NCBI GenBank assembly: GCA_030833315.1
Contig: JAURHM010000025.1
Coordinates: 1-43,729, forward strand
Direction of reading: 5' to 3'
DNA length: 43,729 bases
From: Burkholderiales bacterium
GTDB lineage: Bacteria > Pseudomonadota > Gammaproteobacteria > Burkholderiales > SG8-41
In this document: positions 9,025 to 17,353 of the stretch, piece after piece
How the letters are laid out: every line of letters begins with the position of its first letter
Position numbering within the stretch: position 1 is the first letter of the stretch
The notes under the pieces: model-generated
What the model saw: only the letters and a program-made list of their open reading frames with translations
Databases searched by the model: none
What the model was told of the DNA's origin: nothing
Program-made: the position numbers and the translations under genes

Positions 9025-10928
9025 GACGCGCGGATCCTTGCATTGGCCTTGCGGCGCTTGGAAATGGCCAGGCCGACGCCGAGCAACATCACCAGCAGCG
9101 GCACCAGTGCGATGTTGACGATCTTGGTCAGCAACTGCAGCGCTTCGGTTTCTTCACGCAGGTTCTTGCGTACGTCTTTGAGTTCCTTGCGCGTCTCGAT
9201 CGATTTCTTGCGGAAGTTTTCCAGTTCGGCCTGCTGCTCCGCCGTCAGGATCGCGCCGCCGGTGGCACTGCCCGAAGCCTTGCCCTTCTGCAGCGCCTGC
9301 AGCTTCTCGGTGGTCTGGTTGAGCGTGTCTTCCAACAACTTGATCTTGCCAAGATAGGTTTCCTGGGCCCGGGCTTCCATCTGCTTGATCACCGTCAGCG
9401 GACGGCTGAAGGCCGCGCGGCTGCGCAGGTTGATCAGTGCGCTGTCGCCGGCCATCTGTTCGACGAGTCCCTGCGCGAAGGCCAGATTGCCGTTGCGCGG
9501 CACTGCCACGCGCTGGCCGAACATTTCCTGGACTTCCACAGCAGCGCCGTCGGTCAGCATGTCGACGTCGCCGACGATGACCACGGTGTTATCGGCAGCG
9601 GCCTCACGCAGATGCGCCTTGCGGTCTGCCTCAAACTGCTCGGGGTCCACCGGTTTGCCGCGCGCGAACGGGTCGGCGGGTTTGCCGTTGGGGAATGCCG
9701 TCTTGAACTTACCGGTGAGGCGGAAAGCCAGCGGCTCTTCCTTGCCCGAGGGCTGGAAGCCGCGCGTCGACGGCTCACCCGACAGCGTGGCGATGATCAG
9801 GTCGGCCAGCATCGAGTTCTTCGAGGTGTGCACCAGCGTGGTCTGCTTCAGACCTTCCGGCGGCTTCACCGCAAAGCTCGCGCTGAAGGGCATCAGCAAG
9901 GTGCCGACCTGGCTGGTCACCACATCGTCCATGTTCAGCGCTTCGTTGTTCAGCGACAGCAGCGTCGGCAGCAGGCGCGGTCCTTCGCCACTGGCGAAGG
10001 TCAGATCGGCAACGACCTTGCCCTGGCTCGGCTCGACACCCCAGGCCTTGAACAGATTCATAAGATTGGACTGCCCCGCAGCACTGCCGCCGAAAGGATT
10101 CTGCATGTCCGGCTGCTGGTCGAAGTAGGCATAGCTGTCGATGAAGGCGATCACCTTGCCGCCACGCAGTACGAACTGGTCAATGGCGTATTCGGTCGGC
10201 TCCAGGATGTCGCGAGGATGGATGATCAGCAGAACCTTGATGTCGTCATCAATCTTGGTCGCGGCGAGATCCACCTTGCGTACATCAAAAATACGCTTGA
10301 GTTCCGAGGCCAGCACCCAGGGGTCGGTCGGCTGCTGTTTTTTCACCGGATCGAGCGAACGGCCGAGCACCGGCAGATTGCTCATGATGCCGATCACCGG
10401 CTTTTTCGCCTGCGCGACCTGCGAGATCGAGCGGGTGATGTCGTATTCGAGCAGGCGCTCGCGGTCCGGCGTCAGCACCGGGATTGCGGCCTTCTGGTCG
10501 AGGAAGGACACCGACAGGCCGAGGTAGAACTTTTCGCCGGTGTTGGTCATCTGCCCTTCGACGTTGTCCAGCGCCGCAGATTCTTCAGCGTCGGAGTCGG
10601 GCTCGGGGTTGAACTTCTCGATGATGACCTTGCCGTTGGAAGCGGCCTTGAATTCGTTCAGCACGTCTTCAACGCGGCCGGCGAAGGTCTTCAAACCCGG
10701 CGGCACCGCGGTGCTGCCCTGCGAGTAATAAAGGCGGATCTTCACCGGCGCTTCGAGCTTGCCTAGGATGGAGCGCGTGCCTTCGGACAGCGTATAGACG
10801 CGACCTTCGGTCAGATCAACGCGGGCATTAAGCGCACTGAAAATGAAGTTCGCTGCAACGAGGATCAGCGCCAGCGCAATGATGCCGCCGGCGGAATACA
10901 TCAGTGTTTCAAGGTTCTTGTTTTTCAT
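9021..10928 (-). CDS. GldG-like ABC transporter auxiliary protein
   Basis: About 635 residues from the ATG at 10928 (an in-frame start at 10958 would add ten residues and overlap the permease). A first membrane helix lies near residues 8-32 (GGIIALALILVAANFIFSAL), then a long extracytoplasmic region with TEGRVYTLSEGTRSIL and PVKIRLYYSQG. These match the Gld/ABC-auxiliary (ABC_transp_aux) family, as does the DPW(V/x)LASELKRIF(D/x)V segment. A coiled coil is likely near the C-terminus (QAELENFRKKSIETRKELKDVRK), before a final helix and a basic tail. It is the partner of the ABC-2 permease and ATPase directly upstream. In Bacteroidetes the homologues belong to gliding motility; in proteobacteria the role is unknown. 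Confidence 0.82.
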   Translation of the reverse strand: MKNKNLETLMYSAGGIIALALILVAANFIFSALNARVDLTEGRVYTLSEGTRSILGKLEAPVKIRLYYSQGSTAVPPGLKTFAGRVEDVLNEFKAASNGKVIIEKFNPEPDSDAEESAALDNVEGQMTNTGEKFYLGLSVSFLDQKAAIPVLTPDRERLLEYDITRSISQVAQAKKPVIGIMSNLPVLGRSLDPVKKQQPTDPWVLASELKRIFDVRKVDLAATKIDDDIKVLLIIHPRDILEPTEYAIDQFVLRGGKVIAFIDSYAYFDQQPDMQNPFGGSAAGQSNLMNLFKAWGVEPSQGKVVADLTFASGEGPRLLPTLLSLNNEALNMDDVVTSQVGTLLMPFSASFAVKPPEGLKQTTLVHTSKNSMLADLIIATLSGEPSTRGFQPSGKEEPLAFRLTGKFKTAFPNGKPADPFARGKPVDPEQFEADRKAHLREAAADNTVVIVGDVDMLTDGAAVEVQEMFGQRVAVPRNGNLAFAQGLVEQMAGDSALINLRSRAAFSRPLTVIKQMEARAQETYLGKIKLLEDTLNQTTEKLQALQKGKASGSATGGAILTAEQQAELENFRKKSIETRKELKDVRKNLREETEALQLLTKIVNIALVPLLVMLLGVGLAISKRRKANARIRAS

Positions 10929-10947
10929 GATGTGTGTTTTCCGTAGC

Positions 10948-11691
10948 TCATCCCGCACGCTGGTTGCGGATGATCACGCCGGTGGTGAACAGCATGAAGC
11001 CGATCACCGAGGCGAAGAACACCAAGTCGCGGGTGTCGAGCACGCCGCGCTGGAAACCTTCGAAGTGGGTCATAACCGAAAACGCGGCAATGATGTCGAC
11101 CACTACCGGGCTGGCGAAACGCGTCAGCAGGTCGGTCACCGGGGTATAGCCGGCGAGGATCAGGAACAGGCAGATCATGACCGACAGGATGAAGCTGATG
11201 ACCTGGTTACGCGTTAACGCTGAAGTCATGCAGCTCACCGCGAGGTAGGAACCGGCCAGCATCAGGCTGCCGACATAACCGGAGAAGATCACGCCGTTGT
11301 CCGGGTCGCCGAAATAATTCACGGTGATCACCACGGGAAAGGTCAGGCCCAGCGCCAGCGCAAGGAACAGCCATGAGGCGAGGAATTTGCCGACGATGGC
11401 CTGCCAGCTGGTGATGGGCATGGTCAGCAGCAGCTCCATCGTGCCGAGGCGGCGCTCTTCAGACCACAGGCGCATGCCGACGGCGGGAACGAGAAACAGA
11501 TACAGCCAGGGGTGCCAGGTGAAGAAGGACACCAGCGAGGCTTCCCCGCGCTCGAAGAAATTGCCGATGGTGAAGGTGAAGAAACCCGTCAACAGCAGGA
11601 AGATCACCAGGAACACGTAGGCGATCGGCGACGTGAAGTAGCCCGACAGTTCGCGTTTCATGATGGTACGGATATTGGCCCAGGCGTTCAT
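10948..11691 (-). CDS. ABC-2 type transporter permease, GldF/NosY-like
   Basis: 247 residues with six predicted membrane helices. It opens with a soluble segment, MKRELSGYFTSPIAYVFLV, that is characteristic of GldF-type ABC-2 permeases. Also typical is MRLWSEERRLGTMELLLTMPIT near residues 77-98. It overlaps the upstream ATPase by 4 bases and is followed by the GldG-like gene after about 19 bases, giving a complete ATPase-permease-auxiliary set. The substrate is unknown. Confidence 0.88.
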   Translation of the reverse strand: MNAWANIRTIMKRELSGYFTSPIAYVFLVIFLLLTGFFTFTIGNFFERGEASLVSFFTWHPWLYLFLVPAVGMRLWSEERRLGTMELLLTMPITSWQAIVGKFLASWLFLALALGLTFPVVITVNYFGDPDNGVIFSGYVGSLMLAGSYLAVSCMTSALTRNQVISFILSVMICLFLILAGYTPVTDLLTRFASPVVVDIIAAFSVMTHFEGFQRGVLDTRDLVFFASVIGFMLFTTGVIIRNQRAG

Positions 11692-12428
11692 GTGCGCACC
11701 TCGTGCTTGACGGTATCGGGCAGCGTAATCGCGCGGAACACTTCGTCGAGTTTGCCTTCGGGCGAACGCGCTTTGAGTTCCGCCGGCGTGCCGCTGGCAA
11801 CGATGCGGCCGCGGTCGATGATGATCACGCGCGAGCAGGCGGCTTCGACTTCTTCAAGGATATGGGTCGAGAAAATCACCACCTTGTTTTCACCGAGGCG
11901 CTTGATCAGCCCGCGCACTTCGTGTTTCTGGTTCGGATCGAGACCGTCGGTAGGCTCGTCGAGGATCAGCACTTCCGGGTCATGGATCAGCGACTGCGCG
12001 AGGCAGGTGCGGTGCTTGTAGCCTTTGGACAGCGTGTCGATCGACTGATAGAGCACGCCATCAAGGAAACACAGCTCGACCGCGCGATGCACGGCGCGCT
12101 TGCGGGCGTCGCCCTGCAGGCCGCGCAGCTCGGCGCAGAAATTAAGAAAGCCGTTGACTGTCATATCGGCATACCCCGGCGCGTTTTCCGGCAGGTAGCC
12201 GATCAGCTGCTTGGCCGCGATCGGATTTTCAACCATGTCGTGGCCGCCGACCAGAATGCGGCCCGAAGTCGGGGGGTAGTAGCCGGTGATCATGCGCATC
12301 GTGGTCGACTTGCCGGCGCCGTTGGGGCCGAGAAAGCCCAGCACTTCGCCGCGTTCGACGCTGAACGACACATCATTCACCGCCAGTTTCGGCCCGAAAG
12401 CCTTCACCAGGTGTTCGACGTTAATCAA
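11688..12428 (-). CDS. ABC transporter ATP-binding protein, GldA-like
   Basis: 246 residues with a complete nucleotide-binding domain: Walker A GPNGAGKST near residue 34, a signature region in the variant form TLSKGYKHR, Walker B VLILDEPTDGLDP, and H-loop STHILEEV. The LSKGY form of the signature is usual in the NosF/GldA/CcmA branch of exporters. It is the first gene of the GldA-F-G-DUF4340 unit. A long AT-rich leader lies upstream, beyond which is tRNA-Thr on the same strand. Confidence 0.9.
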   Translation of the reverse strand: MINVEHLVKAFGPKLAVNDVSFSVERGEVLGFLGPNGAGKSTTMRMITGYYPPTSGRILVGGHDMVENPIAAKQLIGYLPENAPGYADMTVNGFLNFCAELRGLQGDARKRAVHRAVELCFLDGVLYQSIDTLSKGYKHRTCLAQSLIHDPEVLILDEPTDGLDPNQKHEVRGLIKRLGENKVVIFSTHILEEVEAACSRVIIIDRGRIVASGTPAELKARSPEGKLDEVFRAITLPDTVKHEVRT

Positions 12429-12639
12429 TGTCTCTCTCCGTTGCGATGCGCGCCCGTCATGCGGCCGCGCGTTTTTTGTGGCCTGTTAGATTGCGGCGGT
12501 CCGGAAAAATTCAAGGCTTCGCCGTCACAACATGTCACCCGCCACCCGTTTCCAGGTGGATAAATTATAACCCATTGATTATATTGGATTATTTACTGCG
12601 ACCCCGGCCTTGTCCGCACAGTCTCCGCGGAAGCGGAAG
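12429..12639. other. Gene-free leader between tRNA-Thr and the GldA-like unit
   Basis: About 210 bases with no supported gene. A distinctly AT-rich core at 12560-12597 contains a TATAAT on the minus strand (12564-12569) and the 13-base motif TAACCCATTGATT (12568-12580), which recurs in variant form in two his-cluster gaps. No -35 match of good quality is seen, so the promoter assignment is tentative. Confidence 0.4.
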
Positions 12640-12715
12640 TGGTGCCGACAGTCTGAATCGAACAGACGACCTACCGCTTACAAGGCGGTTGCTCTACCAA
12701 CTGAGCTATGCCGGC
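12640..12715 (-). tRNA. tRNA-Thr (anticodon UGU)
   Basis: A 76-base cloverleaf on the minus strand. It has acceptor stem GCCGGCA/TGTCGGC with one G-U pair, D-arm GCTCAGTTGGTAGAGC, and an anticodon stem-loop with TGT (plus-strand ACA at 12680-12682) at positions 34-36. It also has a T-arm containing TTCGATT and an encoded CCA end. The overall sequence resembles bacterial tRNA-Thr(UGU), which reads ACA/ACG codons. Confidence 0.97.
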
Positions 12716-12725
12716 GGGAGTAGGG

Positions 12726-12731
12726 ATTATA
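12726..12731 (-). promoter_or_regulatory. Probable -10 box of the tRNA-Thr promoter
   Basis: A perfect TATAAT on the minus strand lies 10 bases before the tRNA 5' end, the expected distance for a stable-RNA promoter. No convincing -35 hexamer is present at 16-18 bases. A second perfect TATAAT on the plus strand at 12757-12762 could serve the divergent oxidoreductase. Confidence 0.5.
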
Positions 12732-12796
12732 GCGCCTCACCAGAGGGCGGGCCTCCTATAATTGCGCCTCGATTTCACTTCCGGGACACTTTTGAA

Positions 12797-13675
12797 ATGA
12801 TCTCCTTCCCTGTCGGTATTGTTGGCTGCGGCCTGATGGGCAGCGCCTGCGCCAAACGCCTGCTCGCGGCCGGCCATGCCGTCACCGGCTATGACATCGA
12901 TCCAGCAAAATCCGCAGCCCTCGCCGCGCTGGGCAGCGGCTCCGCTGCATCTCTGGACGAACTCGCACGCACCTGCCGCACACTGGTGCTGGCGGTCTTC
13001 AATACCGAACAGGCCGAAACAACCTGCGACGCCCTGCTCGCCGCCCTGCCGGTGGATGCCCCTGCAATGACCGCGATCTGCGTCAGCACCTGCGACCCGG
13101 ATCGCATTTCCGCGCTGGCGCAACGCCTGCCCGCACAACGTCTGCGTTTTATTGAAATGCCGGTGTCCGGTACCAGCGACCAGACCGCGCGCGGCGATGC
13201 GCTGGGCCTTGTCGGCGGCGACCCTGCTGCCGCGGAGGCGGTCAGCAGCGTGCTCGACGCCATCTGCCCGCGCCGCCACCACCTCGGTGCCGCTGGCAAC
13301 GGCGGTCGAGCCAAACTCGCCATCAACCTGATCCTCGGCATCAACCGCGCCGCTCTCGCCGAAGGCCTGGTCTTCGCCGAACGCATGGGCCTGCCGCTGA
13401 CGCCCTTCCTCGCCGTGGCCCGCGATTCGGCGGCCTACTCGCAGATCATGGACGTCAAAGGCGACAAGATGATCGCCGGCGACTTCACCCCCCACGGCAA
13501 GATCGCTCAGACGCTGAAGGATTTTTCGCTGATGCTCGAACTCGCGCAGCGCCTGCAGCAACAACTGCCGCTGGCCGGCACCTACACCGACATCGTCGAA
13601 GGTTGTATGAAAGCCGGTGAAGCGGAACTCGACAATGCTGCCGTCATCCGTGAAATCCGGCGCAGAACAAAATAG
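12797..13675 (+). CDS. NAD(P)-dependent oxidoreductase, 3-hydroxyisobutyrate dehydrogenase family
   Basis: 292 residues from the ATG at 12797; a longer open frame reaching back to 12428 runs through the tRNA and is not credible. The N-terminal Rossmann motif is GIVGCGLMGS (GxGxxG at residues 10-15). Next come the substrate-binding loop MPVSGTSDQTARGDALGLVGG and the catalytic-lysine segment GNGGRAKLAIN, where the family usually has KxxNN. The C-terminal all-helical domain has AYSQIMDVKGDKM and KDFSLML. Expected reaction: oxidation of a 3-hydroxy acid or reduction of a semialdehyde; the exact substrate cannot be told. It is monocistronic, ending just before a strong terminator. Confidence 0.9.
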   Translation: MISFPVGIVGCGLMGSACAKRLLAAGHAVTGYDIDPAKSAALAALGSGSAASLDELARTCRTLVLAVFNTEQAETTCDALLAALPVDAPAMTAICVSTCDPDRISALAQRLPAQRLRFIEMPVSGTSDQTARGDALGLVGGDPAAAEAVSSVLDAICPRRHHLGAAGNGGRAKLAINLILGINRAALAEGLVFAERMGLPLTPFLAVARDSAAYSQIMDVKGDKMIAGDFTPHGKIAQTLKDFSLMLELAQRLQQQLPLAGTYTDIVEGCMKAGEAELDNAAVIREIRRRTK

Positions 13676-13700
13676 CTGGCGCCCTCGAAATGCGGCAATA

Positions 13701-13731
13701 AAAAACGGCGCGGAATTCCCGCGCCGTTTTT
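13701..13731. terminator. Bidirectional intrinsic terminator
   Basis: A perfect 13-bp inverted repeat (AAAAACGGCGCGG with CCGCGCCGTTTTT) around a 5-base loop. It lies between the convergent oxidoreductase (ends 13675) and amidohydrolase (ends 13747) and can serve both strands. Confidence 0.92.
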
Positions 13732-13746
13732 TCAGACAATGACTGC

Positions 13747-15255
13747 TCAGGTCTTCTTCACTGCGTAGCCATAAGCCAGGTTGGTGCGATCGCCACCCTC
13801 ACGGTCATAAGCCTGCTTCGCCATCGCAAACCGGTCATTCTCCAGCGAAGCGCGATGCTGCGCAGTCACGCCGTAAATCCGCGCATTGTTCTCGCCGAAG
13901 ATAGCCCTCTTCACCGGACCATCAGCCGCTCCCAGCGCGGCGAAGCCGTACTTCTTGCGCATGTCTTCCGGAATTTCCAGGCGCCGCAGCGCTTCGATCT
14001 GCCATTGCGGCGCTCCGGTCCAGACTGCGTCCGTGCCCCACACAATGCGATCCGCACCGAGCCCCTTGACCAGCTGGCCCATCATCGCCGCGCACAACCG
14101 CGGTTCGGCGATGGTGCTTTGCGCGAACAGCTGGCCGACGTCGCCATAGACGTTGCGCACGCCGAATTTCTCCGGGATCTCGCAGAGATCGGTCACCCAG
14201 TCGATGCGACCGGTCTGCTCGAACTGCTCCATGCCCACCTTGTATGCGCCGCCGGTGAAGCGGAAAGCCGAGTGGTAACAGATGAAGTTGAGCTGCGGCC
14301 AGTCCTTCGCCGCCTTGCCGACATCGCGCACATCGGCGTACTGCACCAGGTTAGGGAACTGCTTGGTGGTAGCGGGCGGATACAGGCCCTTGTGGAAACA
14401 GACGTTGGCGAGGCTCGGGTTGGTTTTCGAGGCCTTCACCAGTTTTTCATAGAAGGGATACAGCAGCTTTTCGTCATCGAGACGCCACGGGTGCTTGGCG
14501 AGATGCTTGTTGGTGTTGTCGCCGACGGTGTAACCCTTGAATGAATCGGGCTTCAGCACTTCGAGGTCATGGTCGACCTTGTCCAGCCAGCCCGGCATGC
14601 CCGGCATGAAAATGGCATGCGAGAACATGCGCTTGGTGCCCGCTTCCTTGTTCACCTTGGTGCGCGCATCGTTTTTCATCTCGTTGGTGAGGAACCAGTC
14701 GCGCGGATCCTCCGAGCCCGAGCCGGAGATCAGCGCGATCTTGGTATCGGAATCGAGATAGATTTCCTTGAAGTAGTTGGGGAACTTCAGATCCTCGATA
14801 GTCTGCGGCTTGCCGGCGAGCAGCGGATTCCAGCCGGCCTTGCCCACAGCTTCGCGCTGGGCGACAAAACCCATGATGCGGGTGTCGTCACGCAGGAAGT
14901 GGGTGTGCATGTCCATGATGAACTGGCTCTTCAGCGCATTGGCGCGCTCGTTGGCCATTTCCGGCGTTGCAGCTTCGGCGCGGCTTACGGCGTAAAGCGG
15001 GCCGTAGGTGTCGTTCATCGCGACAAACGCGGCCGCCATACCCGCAGCGCTCTTGAAAAAGCGGCGGCGCGTGGTGCCGTGTTTTTTGGCCATTTCACTG
15101 CCGATGGCCTTGACCCGGGCTTCGAATTCGCGCTGCTTCTCGGTCTGCGGCGTCGGCATGTATTCGTCACTGGAAATACATTGCGTCGGGATCGGCGATG
15201 GAAAGATCGTGCTTTCTGCGGCAACGAGCTGGGCCAACTCTTCTTGGCTAAGCAT
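13747..15255 (-). CDS. Amidohydrolase family protein with twin-arginine signal
   Basis: 502 residues from the ATG at 15255, chosen because AGGAGGAG stands 6 bases upstream; the longer frame to 15384 has no such site. A twin-arginine-like motif, TRRRFFKS (62-69), precedes a hydrophobic stretch (AAGMAAAFVAM), so Tat export is likely. The region before the motif is unusually long, about 60 residues. The catalytic part is a TIM-barrel amidohydrolase_2 type: DMHTHF gives the metal-binding H117 and H119, then NFICYHSAFRF, and VWGTDAVW near the C-terminus. The family hydrolyses or decarboxylates varied small organic substrates, and the one used here is unknown. It stands alone between sspB and the terminator at 13.7 kb. 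Confidence 0.85.
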   Translation of the reverse strand: MLSQEELAQLVAAESTIFPSPIPTQCISSDEYMPTPQTEKQREFEARVKAIGSEMAKKHGTTRRRFFKSAAGMAAAFVAMNDTYGPLYAVSRAEAATPEMANERANALKSQFIMDMHTHFLRDDTRIMGFVAQREAVGKAGWNPLLAGKPQTIEDLKFPNYFKEIYLDSDTKIALISGSGSEDPRDWFLTNEMKNDARTKVNKEAGTKRMFSHAIFMPGMPGWLDKVDHDLEVLKPDSFKGYTVGDNTNKHLAKHPWRLDDEKLLYPFYEKLVKASKTNPSLANVCFHKGLYPPATTKQFPNLVQYADVRDVGKAAKDWPQLNFICYHSAFRFTGGAYKVGMEQFEQTGRIDWVTDLCEIPEKFGVRNVYGDVGQLFAQSTIAEPRLCAAMMGQLVKGLGADRIVWGTDAVWTGAPQWQIEALRRLEIPEDMRKKYGFAALGAADGPVKRAIFGENNARIYGVTAQHRASLENDRFAMAKQAYDREGGDRTNLAYGYAVKKT

Positions 15256-15261
15256 GGACAA

Positions 15262-15269
15262 CTCCTCCT
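15262..15269 (-). promoter_or_regulatory. Strong Shine-Dalgarno deciding the amidohydrolase start
   Basis: AGGAGGAG on the minus strand, 6 bases before the ATG at 15255. It fixes the start and implies that the roughly 130 upstream bases of open frame are untranslated leader. Confidence 0.85.
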
Positions 15270-15402
15270 GAATAAGATGGCTGAGCTTGCACCGTGCCGG
15301 ATGCCGCCGGAGGCAGCTTTTTTTATGGGAAACGGGTCCGGAACAGCGTCGTGGGAGTGTGCGACGGGTGCCGGATGGTGTCAAACCCTGCCTGCTAAGG
15401 TG

Positions 15403-15843
15403 CTATTTGACGACCTGGAGACGGGGGCGGCTACCCGGCGCTGGGGCGTCCGGCTTGGGGTCATCCGGCTTGACTGGCTGCGCGCCGGTGCTTTCGACCG
15501 GATTGCCACTGTCGCCGATCGACTGGGCCCGGGTTTCTTCCGGGAAGAACAGGCCCTGCCCGTTTTCCCGCGCGAAGATGCCCTGCACCGCAGACACCGG
15601 CACCGAACAGTCGCGCGACACGCCGCCGAAGCGTGCTGAAAACTGGATCAGGTCATTGCCGATGGTCAGCTTGTGCGTGGCGTCGTAACCGAGGTTCAAC
15701 ACGATTTCGCCGTTACGCACATGCTCGGCAGGCACTCGGGTGTTTTCGTCGACCTTGACCGATATATAGGGCGTCAGACCGCTGTCGCAGGCCCATTCAT
15801 GAATGGCGCGGATCAGGTACGGCTTGGTCGAACGCTCGGCCAC
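15403..15843 (-). CDS. sspB: ClpXP protease specificity-enhancing factor SspB
   Basis: 146 residues. The folded N-terminal domain begins STKPYLIRAIHEWACDSGLTPYISV, the SspB hallmark, and includes the ssrA-binding strands (NGEIVLNLGYDATHKLTIGND, FSARFGGVSRDCSVPV). A Pro/Asp-rich flexible tail follows, ending RPRLQVVK, the ClpX-binding XB motif. The protein tethers ssrA-tagged substrates to ClpX in the cytoplasm. It lies 18 bases downstream of sspA, the usual order. Confidence 0.96.
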   Translation of the reverse strand: MAERSTKPYLIRAIHEWACDSGLTPYISVKVDENTRVPAEHVRNGEIVLNLGYDATHKLTIGNDLIQFSARFGGVSRDCSVPVSAVQGIFARENGQGLFFPEETRAQSIGDSGNPVESTGAQPVKPDDPKPDAPAPGSRPRLQVVK

Positions 15844-15861
15844 GACTGAAAACCCGCGCGC

Positions 15862-16461
15862 TTACTTGCGCATGACCTTTTCGGAAGCAGTCAGCGCGTC
15901 GATGTACGCGGGTCGGCTGAACAGCCGTTCGGCGTATTTCATCAGCGGCGCGGCCTGTTTGCCGAGCTGGATGCCGTAGTGGTCGAGACGCCACAGCAGC
16001 GGCGCGATGGCCACGTCGAGCATCGAGAACTCCTCGCCCAGCATGTACTTCTGCTTGGCGAACACCGGTGCAATCTGGGTCAGTGCGTCACGGATGACCT
16101 GTCGGCCCTTGTCAGCCTGCTTCTGGGTGCCCTTCTCGATGTGAATCACATGCGAGAACATTTCCTGCTCGAAACGGAACAGGAACAGGCGTGCGCGGGC
16201 GCGCATCACCGGGTCTGCCGGCATCAGCTGCGGATGCGGAAAGCGGTCGTCGATGTATTCGTTGATGATGTTCGATTCATAGAGAATCAGGTCGCGCTCA
16301 ACCAGCACCGGCACCTGGTTGTACGGGTTCATCACTGCGAGGTCTTCCGGCTTGTTGAACAGGTCGACGTCGATGATCTGGAAATCCATGCCTTTTTCGT
16401 AAAGCACGAAACGGCAGCGTTGGCTGAAGGGGCAGGTGGTGCCCGAGTAGAGTGTCATCAT
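15862..16461 (-). CDS. sspA: Stringent starvation protein A (glutathione S-transferase fold)
   Basis: 199 residues with an N-terminal thioredoxin-like domain (MMTLYSGTTCPFSQRCRFVL, then NPYNQVPVLVERDLILYESNII with the GST VP and ES motifs) and an all-helical C-terminal domain. SspA binds RNA polymerase in E. coli and alters stress transcription. The sspA-sspB order, downstream of petABC, is standard in beta- and gammaproteobacteria. The start may be the ATG at 16461 or the next one at 16458. Confidence 0.95.
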   Translation of the reverse strand: MMTLYSGTTCPFSQRCRFVLYEKGMDFQIIDVDLFNKPEDLAVMNPYNQVPVLVERDLILYESNIINEYIDDRFPHPQLMPADPVMRARARLFLFRFEQEMFSHVIHIEKGTQKQADKGRQVIRDALTQIAPVFAKQKYMLGEEFSMLDVAIAPLLWRLDHYGIQLGKQAAPLMKYAERLFSRPAYIDALTASEKVMRK

Positions 16462-16537
16462 GATCAGTTATCCGTGGCGGAAAGGCATCAATAAATCGGA
16501 AGGTGCGGGTGCAACAGTTGCCCGGCGGTTCAGAAAG

Positions 16538-16573
16538 CCGGGGCCGTAACGCGTTGTCCTCGCACGGCCCCGG
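16538..16573 (-). other. GC-rich hairpin between petC and sspA
   Basis: A perfect 10-bp inverted repeat (CCGGGGCCGT and ACGGCCCCGG) with a 16-base loop sits about 20 bases after the petC stop. It has no U run, so it is not a classical terminator; it could protect the petABC message end or attenuate read-through into sspA. Confidence 0.5.
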
Positions 16574-16591
16574 TCGGTCCGGAAGGCGCCG

Positions 16592-17353
16592 TCAGTGCAC
16601 GTCTTTCCAGTACTCCTTCTTTAGCGCATAGGCGAGAATGAAAAGCAGGCTCAGCGCAAACAGCACAAAAATGCCAATGGTCGTGCGGCTTGAACGCGCC
16701 GGCTCGGCCATGAACACCAGGTAATTCACCAGATCGGCAACCATCTGGTCGTATTCGACCGGGCTCATCTTGCCGGGCTTGTCGAGCTTAAGCACTTGCT
16801 CGGTCTTTTCAAAACCCGGCCCCTGCACTTTGCGTTCGGCCATCACCTGTTCGCCCTGCAGCTCCCAGAGCACGTGCGGCATGCCGACGTTGGGGAACAC
16901 GGTGTTATTCCAGCCGGTCGGCCGTTCGGCGTCGCGGTAGAAACTGCGCAGGTAGCTGTACAGCCAGTCGGCGCCGGAACCCGCTTCCGAAGCGCGCGAA
17001 CGCGCGATCAGCGACAGCTCGGGCGGCGCAGCGCCGAACCAGGCTTTCGAATCCTTGGGATCCATCGCGACCTTCATCAGGTCACCGACCTTGACGCCGG
17101 TGAACACCAGGTTGTCGATGATCTGCTGGTCGGTGAGGCCGATGTCGCGCAGCCGGTTGAAACGCATGAAACTCGCGTTGTGGCAGTTCAGGCAGTAATT
17201 GACGAAATGGCGGGCGCCACGTTGCAGCGATGCCTCGTCTTTCAGGTCAATCGGGGCCTTGTCGAGCTTGATGTGGTCGCCGGCGGCAAACACCAGCGAC
17301 GGCGCGAACAGGATTACGGCAATGAGTTTTTTGAGGTTCATGTTCTTCACCAT
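16592..17353 (-). CDS. petC: Cytochrome c1 of the bc1 complex
   Basis: 253 residues. A signal peptide (LIAVILFAPSLVFAAG) precedes the mature protein. The haem c motif CLNCH (C54, C57, H58) lies in RGARHFVNYCLNCHNASFMRF. The C-terminus is a membrane anchor (TTIGIFVLFALSLLFILAYALKK). It carries electrons from the Rieske protein to soluble cytochrome c in the periplasm. The first ATG at 17353 shares a base with the petB stop (TAATG). An ATG at 17341 is an alternative with a better purine stretch upstream. Confidence 0.96.
   Translation of the reverse strand: MVKNMNLKKLIAVILFAPSLVFAAGDHIKLDKAPIDLKDEASLQRGARHFVNYCLNCHNASFMRFNRLRDIGLTDQQIIDNLVFTGVKVGDLMKVAMDPKDSKAWFGAAPPELSLIARSRASEAGSGADWLYSYLRSFYRDAERPTGWNNTVFPNVGMPHVLWELQGEQVMAERKVQGPGFEKTEQVLKLDKPGKMSPVEYDQMVADLVNYLVFMAEPARSSRTTIGIFVLFALSLLFILAYALKKEYWKDVH

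Noticed and set aside
7981-9357. A 458-codon open frame on the plus strand opposite the DUF4340-like gene
   Set aside because: It is antisense to a gene with clear domain content and is rich in Arg/His/Gln, as expected for a shadow frame in GC-rich DNA. No recognisable motif or start site.
9612-10766. A 384-codon plus-strand frame opposite the GldG-like gene
   Set aside because: Antisense shadow with the same biased composition and no start signal.
12428-12796. N-terminal extension of the 3-hydroxyisobutyrate-dehydrogenase-like protein
   Set aside because: It would run across tRNA-Thr and the AT-rich leader; the protein's family start is the ATG at 12797.
15256-15384. N-terminal extension of the amidohydrolase
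   Set aside because: The extension is Arg/Cys-rich and unlike the family, whereas the ATG at 15255 has a strong ribosome-binding site.
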